DNA of 64,000 bases from Tetrapyrgos nigripes (Eukaryota; Basidiomycota; Agaricomycetes; Agaricales; Campanellaceae), in the NCBI GenBank assembly GCA_013368315.1, contig JAACJM010000233.1, positions 1 to 64,000 on the forward strand. The letters run 5' to 3'. Position numbers and translations under genes: made by a program. This document shows positions 1 to 10,850 of the stretch, piece by piece. Numbering within the stretch: the first letter of the stretch is position 1; each line of letters starts with the position of its first letter. The notes under the pieces are model-generated. The model was given only the letters and a program-made list of their open reading frames with translations, made no database searches and had not been told where the DNA came from.

Positions 1-2088
1 ACCCAAGATACTGCTCTAAGAGAAGCACTAGAGAATATGAGATATGGTAAATGTACACCTGCTGATATCCAGTTTTTACAGAGTCTTACCACTACTCCAC
101 AAAAGAGTGAAATCTTCTTAACAGAGGAGTTACGTAACACATCTATTATAACTGCATGGAATGTACATAAGGATGCAATTAACCAACAGGGAATGAAAAG
201 ATATGCATCCGATACAAATCAGGAGCTTGTAGATTTTTTCTCAATTGACTCTATCATCCCAAGTTCCACACAAGTTGGGGATAACAAAATAGGACGGAAA
301 CGCACTAGAGAAGGTGTGCTCAAGCAAGGAAAGATTGACTCCAAGCGTCAGGATTTGCTCTGGAATGCAATGCCTTCCACAACAAATAATCATATTCCTG
401 GAAAGTTAAGCCTGTGCATAGGTCTGCCCATAATCATCAAGCAAAACTATGCAACTGAATTTTGTATTACAAATGGTCAAGAAGGAACTGTATATGGGTG
501 GCAAGAAAATATTGGCCCTCAAGGACAGAGAGTGTTAGATACATTATTTATTATGCTAAAAGATCCCCCTCAAGATATTTTTATTCCAGATCTTCCAAAG
601 AATGTAGTTCCATTATCAAGATCATCCCAAACTGTGAAATGTACACTTCCAAATGATACTTGTCTTACAATTAAAAGAGAGCAAGTGATGGTCCTACCTA
701 ACTTTGCTATTACTGATTATGTTTCACAGGGCAAAACAAGAATTCACAATATTATACATTGCAAAAATCTCAAGAACCATCATGCTTATTACACTGCATT
801 CTCACGAAGCAGCAATGCTGATGGAATAGTGCTCCTTGACCAAATTGAACCAAGGAAAATTCAGAGTGGAGTATCTGGATATTTGCGTCAAGAATTTAGA
901 GAACTTTTGTTTCTGAATGAAATCACTGAGATGCAATATACTCAAAGGCTTGATCCTAAAGTAACTGGAAAAACAAGAAACCAATTGATTCGAAGTTATT
1001 TTGACCATAAGGGAGAAAACTATATTCCCACTGATCTGCCAGGAACTTTAATAGAGCCAGGTGATAAACTGGTACCTTCTGCTGCTCAGAATACACCATG
1101 GCAATTGGTAATACATACCAAAACACCAAGAAAAAGCAAAAATGATAAGGAATCAGTCTCAAATAAAAAGCTTAAGCAAGACACAGATAGTAGAGAGGAA
1201 TCAATATCTAAAAAAACTCTACACGGCATGATTTGGAATGCCCAAGATTGGAGTTGCCCTTATGATACTATATTCAGTGTAATATTCAATCTTTGGCAAG
1301 AGGACAAGGAGAAATGGAGTCCATTTTTCACTCGAGTAAATCAATTTTCTGCAGAATTAATCACAAACTTAGTTTTGAACGAGAAAAATGTACAGACATT
1401 AGAAAATGGACGTGATATTGTACGACAACAGCTTCATAGCATAAACTCAGAGAGCTTTCCTTATGGACAAAGAGGAGGTCACATTGATGTCCTTGCACAT
1501 TGCATGTTTGGTCCACTCTCATATTCCAGAGCTGAGTTACGATGTCTGACATGTCAATCAGTCTTACCAGTAAATGAGACATTTGATCAGATTGTTCTGA
1601 ATTCAGTTATGGACATCTATCCTGATAGAACATGGAGATCAAAATTCAAGCGCCCATATTCTATTCAGGACTGGGTGTATGATTATATGAGTGGTAACCT
1701 TCACAATGGAGGTATTTCATGTAGTTGTGAAGAAAAAACCCCTCTCCAATTAGTAATAACAGAACCATCTCCACTCATATACTTTAATATCTTTGACACA
1801 CAAATGTGTCTCAGCCAGAAATTAACTATACCAGATGAGAATGGAGCACTGATAGGATTTACACCCAGGGCAATTACATATATGGGTGGGCATCACTTTA
1901 CATGCCGTTTTATAACTTCAAACGGCTCAATATACTATCATGATGGTATTACTTGTCAAAGAAATTTCCAGCCAGAGAACTGCAATACTAATAATGTCAA
2001 GGACACTTACTTTAAAACTGCAGATGATGGGAGAAAAATAATGATAGGAGTGCTATATATTCAGGATTCACAGAGTGAAGCAACTTAG
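1..2088 (+). CDS. Helitron helicase, C-terminal part, with cysteine-protease-like domain (5' partial)
   Basis: The frame is open from base 1, so the ORF is truncated by the window edge; the first ATG at 37 is internal. The helicase part shows the late motifs of PIF1-type Helitron helicases: NFAITDYVSQGKTR followed by YYTAFSRSSNADGIVLL (about residues 222-268 counted from the ATG at 37). These match the second Helitron at 26.8-27.1 kb. After a Lys-rich linker (about 360-395) comes a domain with DWSCPYDTIF (Cys407), a Cys-rich middle (LRCLTCQ, SCSCEE) and GGHHFTCRF (His619/620) with YYHDG (Asp636). Cys early and His plus Asp late, with a His-box ending in an aromatic strand, resembles ubiquitin-specific (UCH/USP-type) peptidases. 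That assignment is inference. There are no internal stops over 695 codons, unlike the second copy, so this copy may be young. Its role in transposition is unknown. Confidence 0.85.
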   Translation, partial: TQDTALREALENMRYGKCTPADIQFLQSLTTTPQKSEIFLTEELRNTSIITAWNVHKDAINQQGMKRYASDTNQELVDFFSIDSIIPSSTQVGDNKIGRKRTREGVLKQGKIDSKRQDLLWNAMPSTTNNHIPGKLSLCIGLPIIIKQNYATEFCITNGQEGTVYGWQENIGPQGQRVLDTLFIMLKDPPQDIFIPDLPKNVVPLSRSSQTVKCTLPNDTCLTIKREQVMVLPNFAITDYVSQGKTRIHNIIHCKNLKNHHAYYTAFSRSSNADGIVLLDQIEPRKIQSGVSGYLRQEFRELLFLNEITEMQYTQRLDPKVTGKTRNQLIRSYFDHKGENYIPTDLPGTLIEPGDKLVPSAAQNTPWQLVIHTKTPRKSKNDKESVSNKKLKQDTDSREESISKKTLHGMIWNAQDWSCPYDTIFSVIFNLWQEDKEKWSPFFTRVNQFSAELITNLVLNEKNVQTLENGRDIVRQQLHSINSESFPYGQRGGHIDVLAHCMFGPLSYSRAELRCLTCQSVLPVNETFDQIVLNSVMDIYPDRTWRSKFKRPYSIQDWVYDYMSGNLHNGGISCSCEEKTPLQLVITEPSPLIYFNIFDTQMCLSQKLTIPDENGALIGFTPRAITYMGGHHFTCRFITSNGSIYYHDGITCQRNFQPENCNTNNVKDTYFKTADDGRKIMIGVLYIQDSQSEAT

Positions 2089-2384
2089 TGGGTCTAGCAT
2101 GATTATCAGGCTGCTCACTATCCCACAAGTACTACTTCTGAGCAACCTCATGCACTGACAGATAATCACTTTTGGTAGGTTTGACAGATATTTTTACTGG
2201 CAGGATATAATTCTCAAGAATAAGCACCAAAAAATTATCCAAAATATGTATCTATAGTCAGAGTATATTTAGTGGTAACTGATGCAGCTATAGATACCCG
2301 TATTCCTATCTGTATAAGTGAGGCTGCTATCATGATGTATGGCAACTCATTAGACTTTTCTTTGATCCAGAGAAGTATGTGAAA
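2089..2384. other. A/T-rich 3' flank of Helitron ORF
   Basis: No ORF is recognised here. It lies between the Helitron stop codon and the dispersed hairpin unit at 2385 and may be Helitron 3' non-coding DNA. Confidence 0.4.
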
Positions 2385-2434
2385 GGGCCTCGTAACTTGC
2401 CACGCGAAGCGATGGCCCCTTTCCCCAGTTTAGA
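2385..2434 (+). repeat. Dispersed hairpin repeat unit (type 1)
   Basis: This unit begins GGGCCTCGTAACTTGCCACG, forms a stem GCCA-CGC / GCG-(A)-TGGC around a GAA loop, and ends CCCTTTCCCCAGTTTA. The same unit recurs at about 13378, 53874, 57567 and 57984, with a second subtype at 5234, 7664, 9493, 19900 and 28272. Confidence 0.8.
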
Positions 2435-2888
2435 TAGTAGATACTTGAAAAGTAAGTAGCAATTGCAGTGTCATGGTTGCGGTTCAGTCTGCACAAAGAA
2501 TAGACCCGTCAAAAATATACTTAGTACGTTTACCCGTTCAAGGTAGTCTACTTTATATCAGAACTTGGTCCTAACCCGGGTAATCCTCCTCCTCCTCCTC
2601 CTCCCGGATTCTGTCATGCTGGAGTAGGAAGTCGTATTTGTTGGACATTGAACGGCATACTTCTCCAGATGCCTCCTGGCCCCCCGGTGTATAGTCTCTC
2701 GGTCCTAGCTCGGGGAATACACACATGTCAGAGTCTCATTCAACCAACTCTATGATCTATCCTCTTTGATTCGCCGATCGACCATCTTTTTTTTGACACA
2801 GCCACTGGTCTAGACTCAGCCGCGTAAGCATTGCGACGCGTAAGCCTCCTAAGTTAAAGCGCCCAGTACTTCGCCACTGTCTTCAACA
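2435..2888. other. Upstream region of the aldo/keto reductase gene
   Basis: It contains a short (TCC)n microsatellite at about 2585-2605. No clear TATA box was found. No gene is seen. Confidence 0.4.
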
Positions 2889-4576
2889 ATGTTCTTTGTG
2901 CGGCCCCCACCCCCAATTTCAAAACTAGGTGTATACAGGACTCTGTCACCTAAAGCCGGAGTCCGTGTGTCTCCTCTCGCTCTAGGAGGAGCAAGTATCG
3001 GTGATCAGCTCAACGAGTCCCAAGGATATCAAGATAAAGAGACGAGTTTTGTTATACTAGACACGTATTTTGATCTTGGAGGGAACTTTATTGATACGGC
3101 TAATAACTAGTGAGTCTTGAATACTCCTTCTTTCTCTATGCAACATCCCAGTCGATTATCGACTATGTAACCATTGTCAATATTCTGGTTTCTTTCTGCA
3201 ACTGGAGCATGGCGCTGAACGGGATCTTGACTAACAGTCGTAATGGAAGCTCGGAAGCATTCATTGGAGAATGGGCTGAAAAACGAGGGATCAGGGATCA
3301 GCTTTTTATTGCTACCAAGGCTAGTGGGAGGCAACTCGAGGCTGCACCCATTCTTTTCAACTTATAACTCAGGATTACTTTTATAGTACTCTTCCAGTTC
3401 CCGTCGCGGAGACGATTCCATCATCCAAAAACCACTCTTCATTGGGAATAATATCAAATCCTTACACATCAGCATCGGAAACAGTCTCAAACGCCTCCGA
3501 ACGACGTACATCGACCTATTATATGTACATTTCTGGGATTGGGAAAGTCCAGTGAAGGAGGTTATGGATGCGTTGCATAATTTGATTGTGCAGGGCAAGG
3601 TGTTGTATTTGGTGCGTCAAGGTTACAGCGAGTTCTTTTTCGGAAGGGATGAATTTATTGGTACTTTGGATTTTTCATTATAGGGAATCTCGGACGCCCC
3701 AGCTTGGGTAGTAGCTCAAGCCAACTCATATGCTGAGTTTCACGGTAAAACACCCTTCGTTATCTATCAAGGCCAGTGGAATGTTCTGGAACGTTCGTTC
3801 GAGAGGGAAATTATACCTATGGCTCGTTCGTTAGGTGCGTACACGTGCAGGTACAACTTCCTAGTTACTAAAGTCCTATCTATCTCTGGTGACTTTGTTT
3901 CCCATACCTACCAGGCCTAGCACTCGCCCCATGGGAAGTCGTTGGTGGGGGAAAATTCCGTTCTGACGAGGAGGATAAGGAACGCAGCCTTCGGCCTAGT
4001 AAATCAGACTCTGAGGAGATCAAAGGACATAGCATTTGGGGATCTTGGGAGAGAACGGAAGACGAGATCAAGGTCTCTCGTGCGTTGGAGGAGGTGGCAA
4101 ATGAGATTGGGGCAAATAGTTTGAGGGCTGGTGAGTATGTTAAGTTATATTCGCTAATTCAAGACCCTAATCTTACTACATATCCAGTGGCAATCGCCTA
4201 CATCCTCCACAAAGCCCCATACGTGTTTCCCATAATCGGGGGCCGTAAACCAGAGCATTTAGTATCCAACCTCGAGGCGTTGGATATCACTCTCTCAGAG
4301 GAACATATCAAGTTTTTGGAAGGGATTGTACCCTTTGGTCTAGGGTTTCCTTATACAGTTATTGTAAGTCACTAAGTATGGATCGCAGTTGTTATTCTCT
4401 GCTACATTCACTTCGTCGGCGATAACCTGATTCCTGACTCCTTTTGGACTTCTTTGCCTTCGATTTTGCATACTTAGGGCGACGGAACAAAAACCACAAG
4501 GAATTACTGCAAGCGCGTTCAATGTGCAGAAGATTACTCCTCCATCCCCTCTTCCTGTCTTCCGTTTAAACTCTGA
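2889..4576 (+). CDS. Aryl-alcohol dehydrogenase-type aldo/keto reductase, 7 exons
   Basis: I read this as exons 2889-3109, 3238-3319, 3387-3611, 3684-3834, 3915-4130, 4188-4363 and 4478-4576, a 389-residue product of normal family length. Every junction keeps frame. The AKR catalytic tetrad is intact: Asp69 and Tyr74 (FIDTANNY, with Tyr split by intron 1), Lys101 (IATK) and His149 (YVHFWDW). Other landmarks are GQWNVLERSFEREIIPM, WERTEDE and the cofactor strand FPIIGGRKPEHL. Known relatives are NADPH-dependent, cytosolic and linked to aromatic aldehyde or lignin-fragment metabolism; the substrate here is unknown. Intron 2 (3320-3386) reads GC...AG rather than GT...AG. After GDGT in exon 7 the frame runs KTTRNY and stops soon. 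Removing one A from a five-A run would open a longer KPQG-type tail, so a one-base indel there is possible. Confidence 0.85.
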
Positions 4577-5089
4577 GAGTGAGGATGAGGGTGTCCAAAG
4601 GGAATAAGTAAGTACTAGTACTACCAGACTACTAGGAACACTAACCTGAGAATATTGTTTTTAATGAATTTATAGAAAGGGAGGGGAAAGGGAAATGAAG
4701 GCAGGAATTCAGTGGAGGAACAGAGTGAGGTGGAAGGAGATGAAGGAGAAGGTGCATGGCAGGAGGATGTGACCGTATACGAAATAGTAATACAGAAAGC
4801 GGGAATATGTAGAGAGTAAATTGAGAAGCGTAAAAATAAGTAAGAAAGAGGATACAAGCCAAAGGGGAGATGGAAAACAACGACTTGATGAAGAAATCAC
4901 ACTCATAAAGAATGACGAAAAACGAAGAAAGAAACGAGAGACAAATGAATTAATGGGCCCAGAGGATATGATTAGTAGTAAGTAGTTGAGTGGGCTAGCG
5001 ATCGTAGGCGTTGATGATGTGGGCAGGTGCATGGTGTGTATTTGTGTGTTAATGTGAACAAACGAGTTTAGGCCTTGATTAGGATGGGG
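4577..5089. other. Purine-rich intergenic stretch
   Basis: The plus strand is strongly GA-rich. The long open frames on the minus strand are low-complexity Ser/Phe/Leu translations of this bias, not recognisable genes. Confidence 0.5.
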
Positions 5090-5283
5090 TACGAGGCCCT
5101 TTAGGGTCTCGTTCTTATAACCTGACGTTGCTGTGTGTGGCTATGCTCGTTAAGTCCCCCATTCAGTCGGCAAGCTCCGGTCATGCCGGTATGCCGCTTT
5201 CTCACGCGAACAGTTGACAGCGCTGGCCACTTGGGCCTCGTCATTGCCACACGCAGTGGTGGCCCACAATTCCTTGTGATACA
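5090..5283 (+). repeat. Short member of the TACGAGGCC-headed repeat family
   Basis: It starts TACGAGGCCCTTTAGGGTCT and ends with a hairpin unit at about 5233-5283 (GCCA-CAC-GCA-GTG-G-TGGC). The body is only about 140 bp, so it looks internally deleted relative to other copies. Confidence 0.55.
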
Positions 5284-6567
5284 TCGAAGCATGGGCAGTG
5301 TGGGCGAAGGGCGGGTGTGGACGTAATCAAATGGAGGTGGTACGCGTCGCGGGTATACCCATCTTTTCAGTTGACGTAGCGGATGATCCAACAACAATGG
5401 CACAGTACAACCGACTTCGGGATTGTTATTGGAGAGGAACTTTGGAAACAGTGATCGTAAACACGAGAGACAACTTGATTGCAATTTGACGACCGTGTAC
5501 AAGATTAAGACTCTCAAGGTCATTTATAGGGAATTCATATTGTAGTGCACCAGGTTCGAAGTTCCTCAACGTCAAGAATGTGGCGCTTCTTTCATCATCA
5601 GACTCTTCCCAAAGTCCAACCAAAGTCCAAGAAGCCTTCGTACTCGCAGGCCAGATCTTTGTCCAAGGTCATGGGGTGATTTGGTGCCAGAAATCTTACA
5701 TGGAGTCATGGACAGGATACTTGGAACACGTCCAAAACACTAATATTATGCTAGCTGTCACAATGGCAATCATGACAGGGGTTCTATCCATAGAGTCTTT
5801 CTCAGCCTCTGGAATTTGCAGCTGCTGCTCCATCATCTCAATCTGATCCACCAGCATCTACACAGGCACATGGCACTTAAGATGGAGAGAATTATATTCA
5901 GGAAGTCAGTAGAGGGGGTTCTGTGGTGGTTTGATCTGGAGATTTCAATCGAGGGATATAAAGCACAGCAGGAATAGTGGGAAGTTTATTTCATTTAGGG
6001 GATGATTCTGCTATCTCTCTCATTTACTTCTTTATTTATTTAAGCTCAAAATTAGGAACTCGTACCATCATTTGACTAAGTATTCAACCCTTATTTATAC
6101 CATACATACTTTCATTCAAGTCATACAATGTGTTTTCCTGACTCCTGAGTAGGCTACAAAGTTAATTGTACTCCTCGACACCTTCATTGCTATTGTAAAA
6201 AGATTGAACATGTTTGTGTTGGTCCCCTGCAAGAAGCAGCATTTAAACATATCACTAGGCACATCAAAGCTCTCCAAGATTTTTAATCTTCCAAAACCAA
6301 AGTTGGTGTACTTGGGGGAAAGAGGCCATGCTATGCTGGCAAGCTCGATTACTATTTTAGCCAGTGTTATATATCCAGATCCATGTTAATTTCTTCACAT
6401 AGTTTGAATAACAAATGAAGGGCTGACAAGATGGCAATGTTTGTAGGCTAGATGACAAGTGCGTAAGGTTCTGTGCTTATATTTTTAAACACTCAGATTC
6501 TCAATAATAAATACTAGTGAATCAATTTGCTGTTATTTTCCAAAAGTACCCTCTTGTACAGGTCCAT
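5284..6567. other. Region with no recognised gene
   Basis: Open frames at 5580-5846 (88 codons) and 6204-6389 (61 codons) have no recognisable motif. 5.9-6.2 kb is A/T-rich. I cannot support a gene here. Confidence 0.35.
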
Positions 6568-6568
6568 A

Positions 6569-7660
6569 AGGGCCTGTTCGGCAGTATCAGGACGGCCATC
6601 AGGACGTCCTGATGGATTTCATCCTAGTCGCATGTAGCCTTATATAGTAATTCCAGTAACTAGATATGAATACCGGATTTTGTGACTTTTTGTGACCATT
6701 TTTCACTGTGACACAGCGCAACCAGCCTATGGCCTGAGGTCCCAAGACAGCAGCAGAGAATGGTACTACTTCCACTCGAGCTCTCAAAAAACCTCCCAAC
6801 AGGTGGAATGACAAAGAACTAGCAGCACTCATCAAGTCCTATAATGATCAGAACCCAACCGCTGAGAAGGGAGGAGGTTACAAATGGGTTGTCCATGAAA
6901 CTGCCTTTGCCACTCTTGGTAATGAGCCGAAAAACCAGAAACAGTGTAGCAATAAGCTTGCAGAAGTACATGGTCATGTTTGTCGTCATTTAACCTTCAT
7001 TCATTCCATTGACTTTTCCATTTCGCAGCTCAAAAAGGAGTGGAATATGGTCACGCTCATCAAGGAACAGTCTGGTTTTGGTGTTTACACCATCAACCAT
7101 GGCGCAGGCATCACTGCAGAGACAGAGGAGATCTGGCAGGTATTCGAGTGGGCCCACCCCGAATGTGCAAAGTGGAAGAACAAGGGACCTTGGTGGTATG
7201 ACAGCCTGACACCCATCATGCCATCGCGTGCCAAAGGAACCAATATATTCGATGCATCAGATCCTACCACTCACAATGCTGCTCAAGATAACAACAATGA
7301 GAACAACGGGAGGGAGGACAGTGAGGAAGAGCAGCAAGGGGAGCAGGAAAGTGCAGAACAGCGAGATGGCAGCCCTACTGTCTGGGATGAGGCTGCCATG
7401 GACCCAGAGTATGATGATAGCCGTGATGATTTGCCTTCTCAGGTGTGTCAGTACGTTTTTTTTGACCTGTCCTATGCTGAAATTTTCAGTCTCTTGCTCA
7501 GGCTGTAACTGCACAGACTTCACTGTCTTCAGTCTCATCAACCGCCACCACTGCTACATCTACACCTGCCCCCAAGAGGCATGCTCCATCATCTACACCC
7601 GCTTCCAGCTCCTCCAAGAAACCTCACTCTTTTGCAGCTCCTAGTGGAGCTATACATATA
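6569..7660 (+). mobile_element. 5' part of a DNA transposon carrying a Myb/SANT-like protein
   Basis: The left end appears at CATAAGGGCCTGTTCGG, the GGGCCTGTTCGG-type terminus seen on many PIF/Harbinger and hAT elements, preceded by TAA. A perfect 20-bp palindrome, CCATCAGGACGTCCTGATGG, lies at 6596-6615. The element is cut at about 7660 by a small repeat, and I did not find the matching right end. Confidence 0.45.
6738..7660 (+). pseudogene. Myb/SANT-like DNA-binding protein, truncated
   Basis: Three exons are readable: about 6738-6965, 7029-7442 and 7490-7660, with introns 6966-7028 (63 nt) and 7443-7489 (47 nt). The product has RWNDKELAALIKSY, a conserved Trp (GGYKWV), QCSNKLAELKKEW across intron 1 and SGFGVYTINHGAGITAE, then AHPECAKWKNKGPWWYD, the layout of the trihelix/Myb-SANT-like family found beside Harbinger transposases. 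An acidic stretch (EDSEEEQQGEQESAEQ) and a Ser/Thr/Pro tail follow. The only nearby ATG (6729) is followed two codons later by TGA, and the 3' end runs into the inserted repeat, so the gene is broken. Confidence 0.7.
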
Positions 7661-8071
7661 TATGAAAGGGGTGTGGGCCAACGCTGCGCGTGGCGGGAAC
7701 GAGGCCATCTCTAAGCATCCAAGCATATTCAGCTTGCATTTGAAGACGATGTAAGACCATCAATGACCACACATTTGTAGAAACAGGGAAGCAGACAACA
7801 ACATGTGACGAGTAAGGTGACTACAGAAATATATGAAAGAAATATATGCCAGTATTGCATGTTTCAAGGTGTTGTCATGTATCTTGTGATGTGGAGATGA
7901 GGGAGGACGTCGGGAGAAGTGGGGAATACTAGACAGGAAAGGTATGAACACAGCCACACAGATAAATTCGGTCCAACCCATTTATCGGACGGATAGACGG
8001 GACTGTTTAAGCATAGCCACAAGCAGAAGTCGAGTGTAATAAACTCAGCCTCATTTCATTCGGCCTCGTAA
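7661..8071 (-). repeat. Full-length member of the TTACGAGGCC repeat family
   Basis: On the minus strand it runs from TTACGAGGCCGAATGAAATG (head at 8071) to a type 2 hairpin unit at about 7661-7705. It interrupts the Myb/SANT-like gene. Its head matches the element ending at 20387, but the roughly 300-bp middle does not. Confidence 0.65.
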
Positions 8072-8189
8072 CCCACTGTCACTATGATCATTGTGACAGG
8101 TAAACTACATATAGCCATCCAACCCTTGCAAACAACGTCGCCTACCTCTTCCACGCAACCGATCACACCTCAGCCCTGAATATCTTTAA

Positions 8190-9182
8190 TTCCAAACTCC
8201 ATTTATCCAACTCTTGCTTCCCGGACCCGGTGCATCATATCTTGGTCCAAAGCCGGTAATAAACTCCTCCTCCAGGCGAATTCAACACCGGAAGCCGATT
8301 CGCGATGGTCACAGGTAGAGGCGGAGGGGCTTACTTGGCTGATAGCTTTTTGAATGCAGTTCAGTTTGCTTGTTATAAAAATCTTCGGAGGTTTGTGGAT
8401 GTTATTCGTGAGTTTGAGTTGTTTTTTACATGAACGGGTGGATGGATTCGGCCCTCGGGGCTGATCATTAGTATTTTTCACTACGATTTCAAATGTCAGT
8501 GCTTGTTTTCGATGGACGTGGGTAAGTGTTCATGGTTCAGTGCTCAATTGTGAAATCACGTTCAACGTTGTAACTATTGAATAGTTTTACACAAGTTTAA
8601 CGGTTTGACGAAAAATTGAGCAAGGATTGGAGGTACTGGTGGAAAAGGGTAATCTTCCTGTCATTTTTTAAATTTTATTCTGTGTCGCTTCTGCATTGAT
8701 TTGCCTGTCATTCTGGATCTCGCTCTAAGCTTACTTATTACAATTCGTCGACACCAACATGGCCCAGGACTGGGCAGAAGTTTACAAGAAGGACCCGAAT
8801 TATTACGGTTCGGTACAACGTGTTTACGCCAATTTCCCAGATATTGAAGGGTACGTACGCATATAACTGTTCGTTGTTTTGATACTCATATTTCACTGGT
8901 ACTGATATCGACCTTGATAAAGCCCGTTTGCAATACAGCCAGATCACTATTGGCAATACACCATCACCAACCAACCCGTCATCAACCAATGCAAATATTC
9001 CAAAATGTCCTTGTAATAGTCCAAGCCTCCACGTTTTCGGAAATGGGGTCTATTTACGAGGACAGTACCACAACCCTGGGTTTCAAAGGTATATGGATGA
9101 ACTGGGAAGGGGAGTTCAGAGGATTATTAGGTATCCGAGCTGGCCTCCCCCGGGTCATCCTCCCCCGCATCATTAGAATTTA
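8190..9182 (+). pseudogene. Degenerate unknown gene, possibly ADP-ribosyltransferase-like
   Basis: Several short open segments look coding but lie in different frames. One around 8275-8440 reads GRGGGAYLADSFLNAVQFAC, which recalls the catalytic strand-helix of PARP/ART folds. At 8760-8850 a segment reads MAQDWAEVYKKDPNYYGSVQ, and at 9037-9176 another contains VYLRGQYHNPGFQRYMDELG. Stops and frame changes separate them. The ART resemblance rests on one motif and is weak. Confidence 0.3.
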
Positions 9183-9492
9183 AGTAGAAACATGCATATA
9201 TTGCTTGTATAGTGCTAAGATGAACTTTTGGCGTCGTAATGAAAAAAAAAAATTGAAACTGTACTACTGTCCCGAATAGGGGCCAGGCTGGACGCGTCCT
9301 AGTCAGGAGTTTGGCCTGTTTTTGGCATTTTTTCTCAGGCTCAAAAGCTCTACCTCAAACCACGACCACTCCGTGTACTGCCAATAGGTAAAGGCAGAAG
9401 AAGATATAACGACGTATGTCTTCTGTCCCGTGGTTCCAGTTCGTTCTCGGACCTGCATATTGGACTTTGATTGGACTGGGCAACATGGGTTA
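9183..9492. other. No gene seen
   Basis: A/T-rich to mixed sequence containing an A-run near 9243. No feature was recognised. Confidence 0.4.
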
Positions 9493-9540
9493 ATGAAAGG
9501 GGTGTGGGCCAGCTCCGCGGCGTGGCGAGTACCAGGCCGG
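9493..9540 (-). repeat. Dispersed hairpin repeat unit (type 2)
   Basis: The plus strand reads ATGAAAGGGGTGTGGGCC and ends with ACCAGGCC. It matches the ends at 7661 and 19900. No head is found next to it, so it is a solitary fragment. Confidence 0.55.
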
Positions 9541-9812
9541 AGCTCTCCAAAACGCTAAAATACACCTTACTTTTTATTGAACTTCTTCTCTATCCACCGT
9601 CAAAAAAAATACTAGTAAATGTAGACTCCTAACTAATAAATTACATTGCCTTCTCTTTGTTCACCGGGTCAGATAAGAGGATTATGAAATTTTAGATTCC
9701 ACGCAAACGTCGCCTCTCCATTGCCAGAGTGGTACCCAGCTGGAATCTCTTCATATAAACACAAGGATAGAGAAATGTCGAGAGCTGAGACGAAGTATTA
9801 GAACCGGACACA

Positions 9813-10594
9813 AGATTTTTGCGTCCAAGTGCGTCCAGCCTTGGACGCACACAAAAGATGCGTCCAACGTGCGTCCGGGGTGCGTCCAAGTGGTGCGTCC
9901 ACCTACATCCAAATGTGAGTTCATTGTAATAATTTAAACAGTGTCACCATCATCACTTTCCCCTCATCCCACTTGTATTCCACTATCAATACTTATCTCT
10001 TCCCATCCATGAATGTGAGGGATTTTTCTTTATTATCAGAGATATGAATCTGTAACTAGATGTATTATAATATGATATTTTCATTTCTCCTGCTTCTGAG
10101 TTGAGAATTTGGGCAAAAATGCGAATGTGCAGAAGGAATATGCATGCCAAATTCATGCCTTTTGAGCTCACGATTCTTCACACGAGAAAATCTCAGTCAT
10201 CCTCAAGATCTTCACACTTCACTTCTGAGGCGAGTGTGATAGTATTCCCAATGATCCTCCTTGATTTTCTTCTTAAAAGGGTCCTCCATAAGTATTGAAA
10301 TTCACAACTAGATGAATCTTGCGGTACCTGATGTTTAAAAGCTGTCTTTATTCAAGCACAACCCCTATACTTAATTACTACATCAATTCTAAGTCAAGCT
10401 TCATTCAAGTTCTATTGCGCTGCTCAGTGCTCAGCCTTTTCAGCAGCTATATACAGATAGTACATGACATTAGACTCAAAAGCGCCAGCAAATACAGCAA
10501 GACTACATAGTGAAGAGGGTATTAACGAAGTGTAATGATCTTTAGAAATATTGGGATTGACACAGCCACTGGACGCACCTGGACGCAAAAATCT
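9813..10594. mobile_element. Non-autonomous DNA element with about 26-bp TIRs built of GCGTCCA repeats
   Basis: The left end is AGATTTTTGCGTCCAAGTGC and the right end, reverse complemented, is AGATTTTTGCGTCCAGGTGC. They continue to GTCCAG with one mismatch in about 26 bases. Further GCGTCCA/TGGACGC copies follow inside the left end to about 9902. The 782-bp element has no transposase ORF. No clear target duplication is visible. Confidence 0.7.
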
Positions 10595-10850
10595 AGGTGC
10601 CGCTCCTGCAAGGTGGGACCACGATTAGTGCGATTGTTTCCGGTATCCATTTTCTTTTTATGAACAAGTATCATATTTATTCAGTAGTTTGTTGCGTCCC
10701 CGACGGAAAAGAGCAAATTCTTGGAAGTACAAAAGCGAATGAATAACGAAAGCTAAGAAAGCAGCATCCAGAGACTTGATGGTAGAGAAAGTATACAACA
10801 TTTATTTACGATACATTCCCACGATCAGACCTTCAAGTTTGCTTCAAATT
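10595..10850. other. 3' flank of the GST gene
   Basis: A/T-rich; no gene seen. Confidence 0.4.

Noticed and set aside
4621..5032. Several overlapping minus-strand ORFs rich in Ser, Phe and Leu
   Set aside because: They are translations of a GA-rich strand in three overlapping frames, with no motif.
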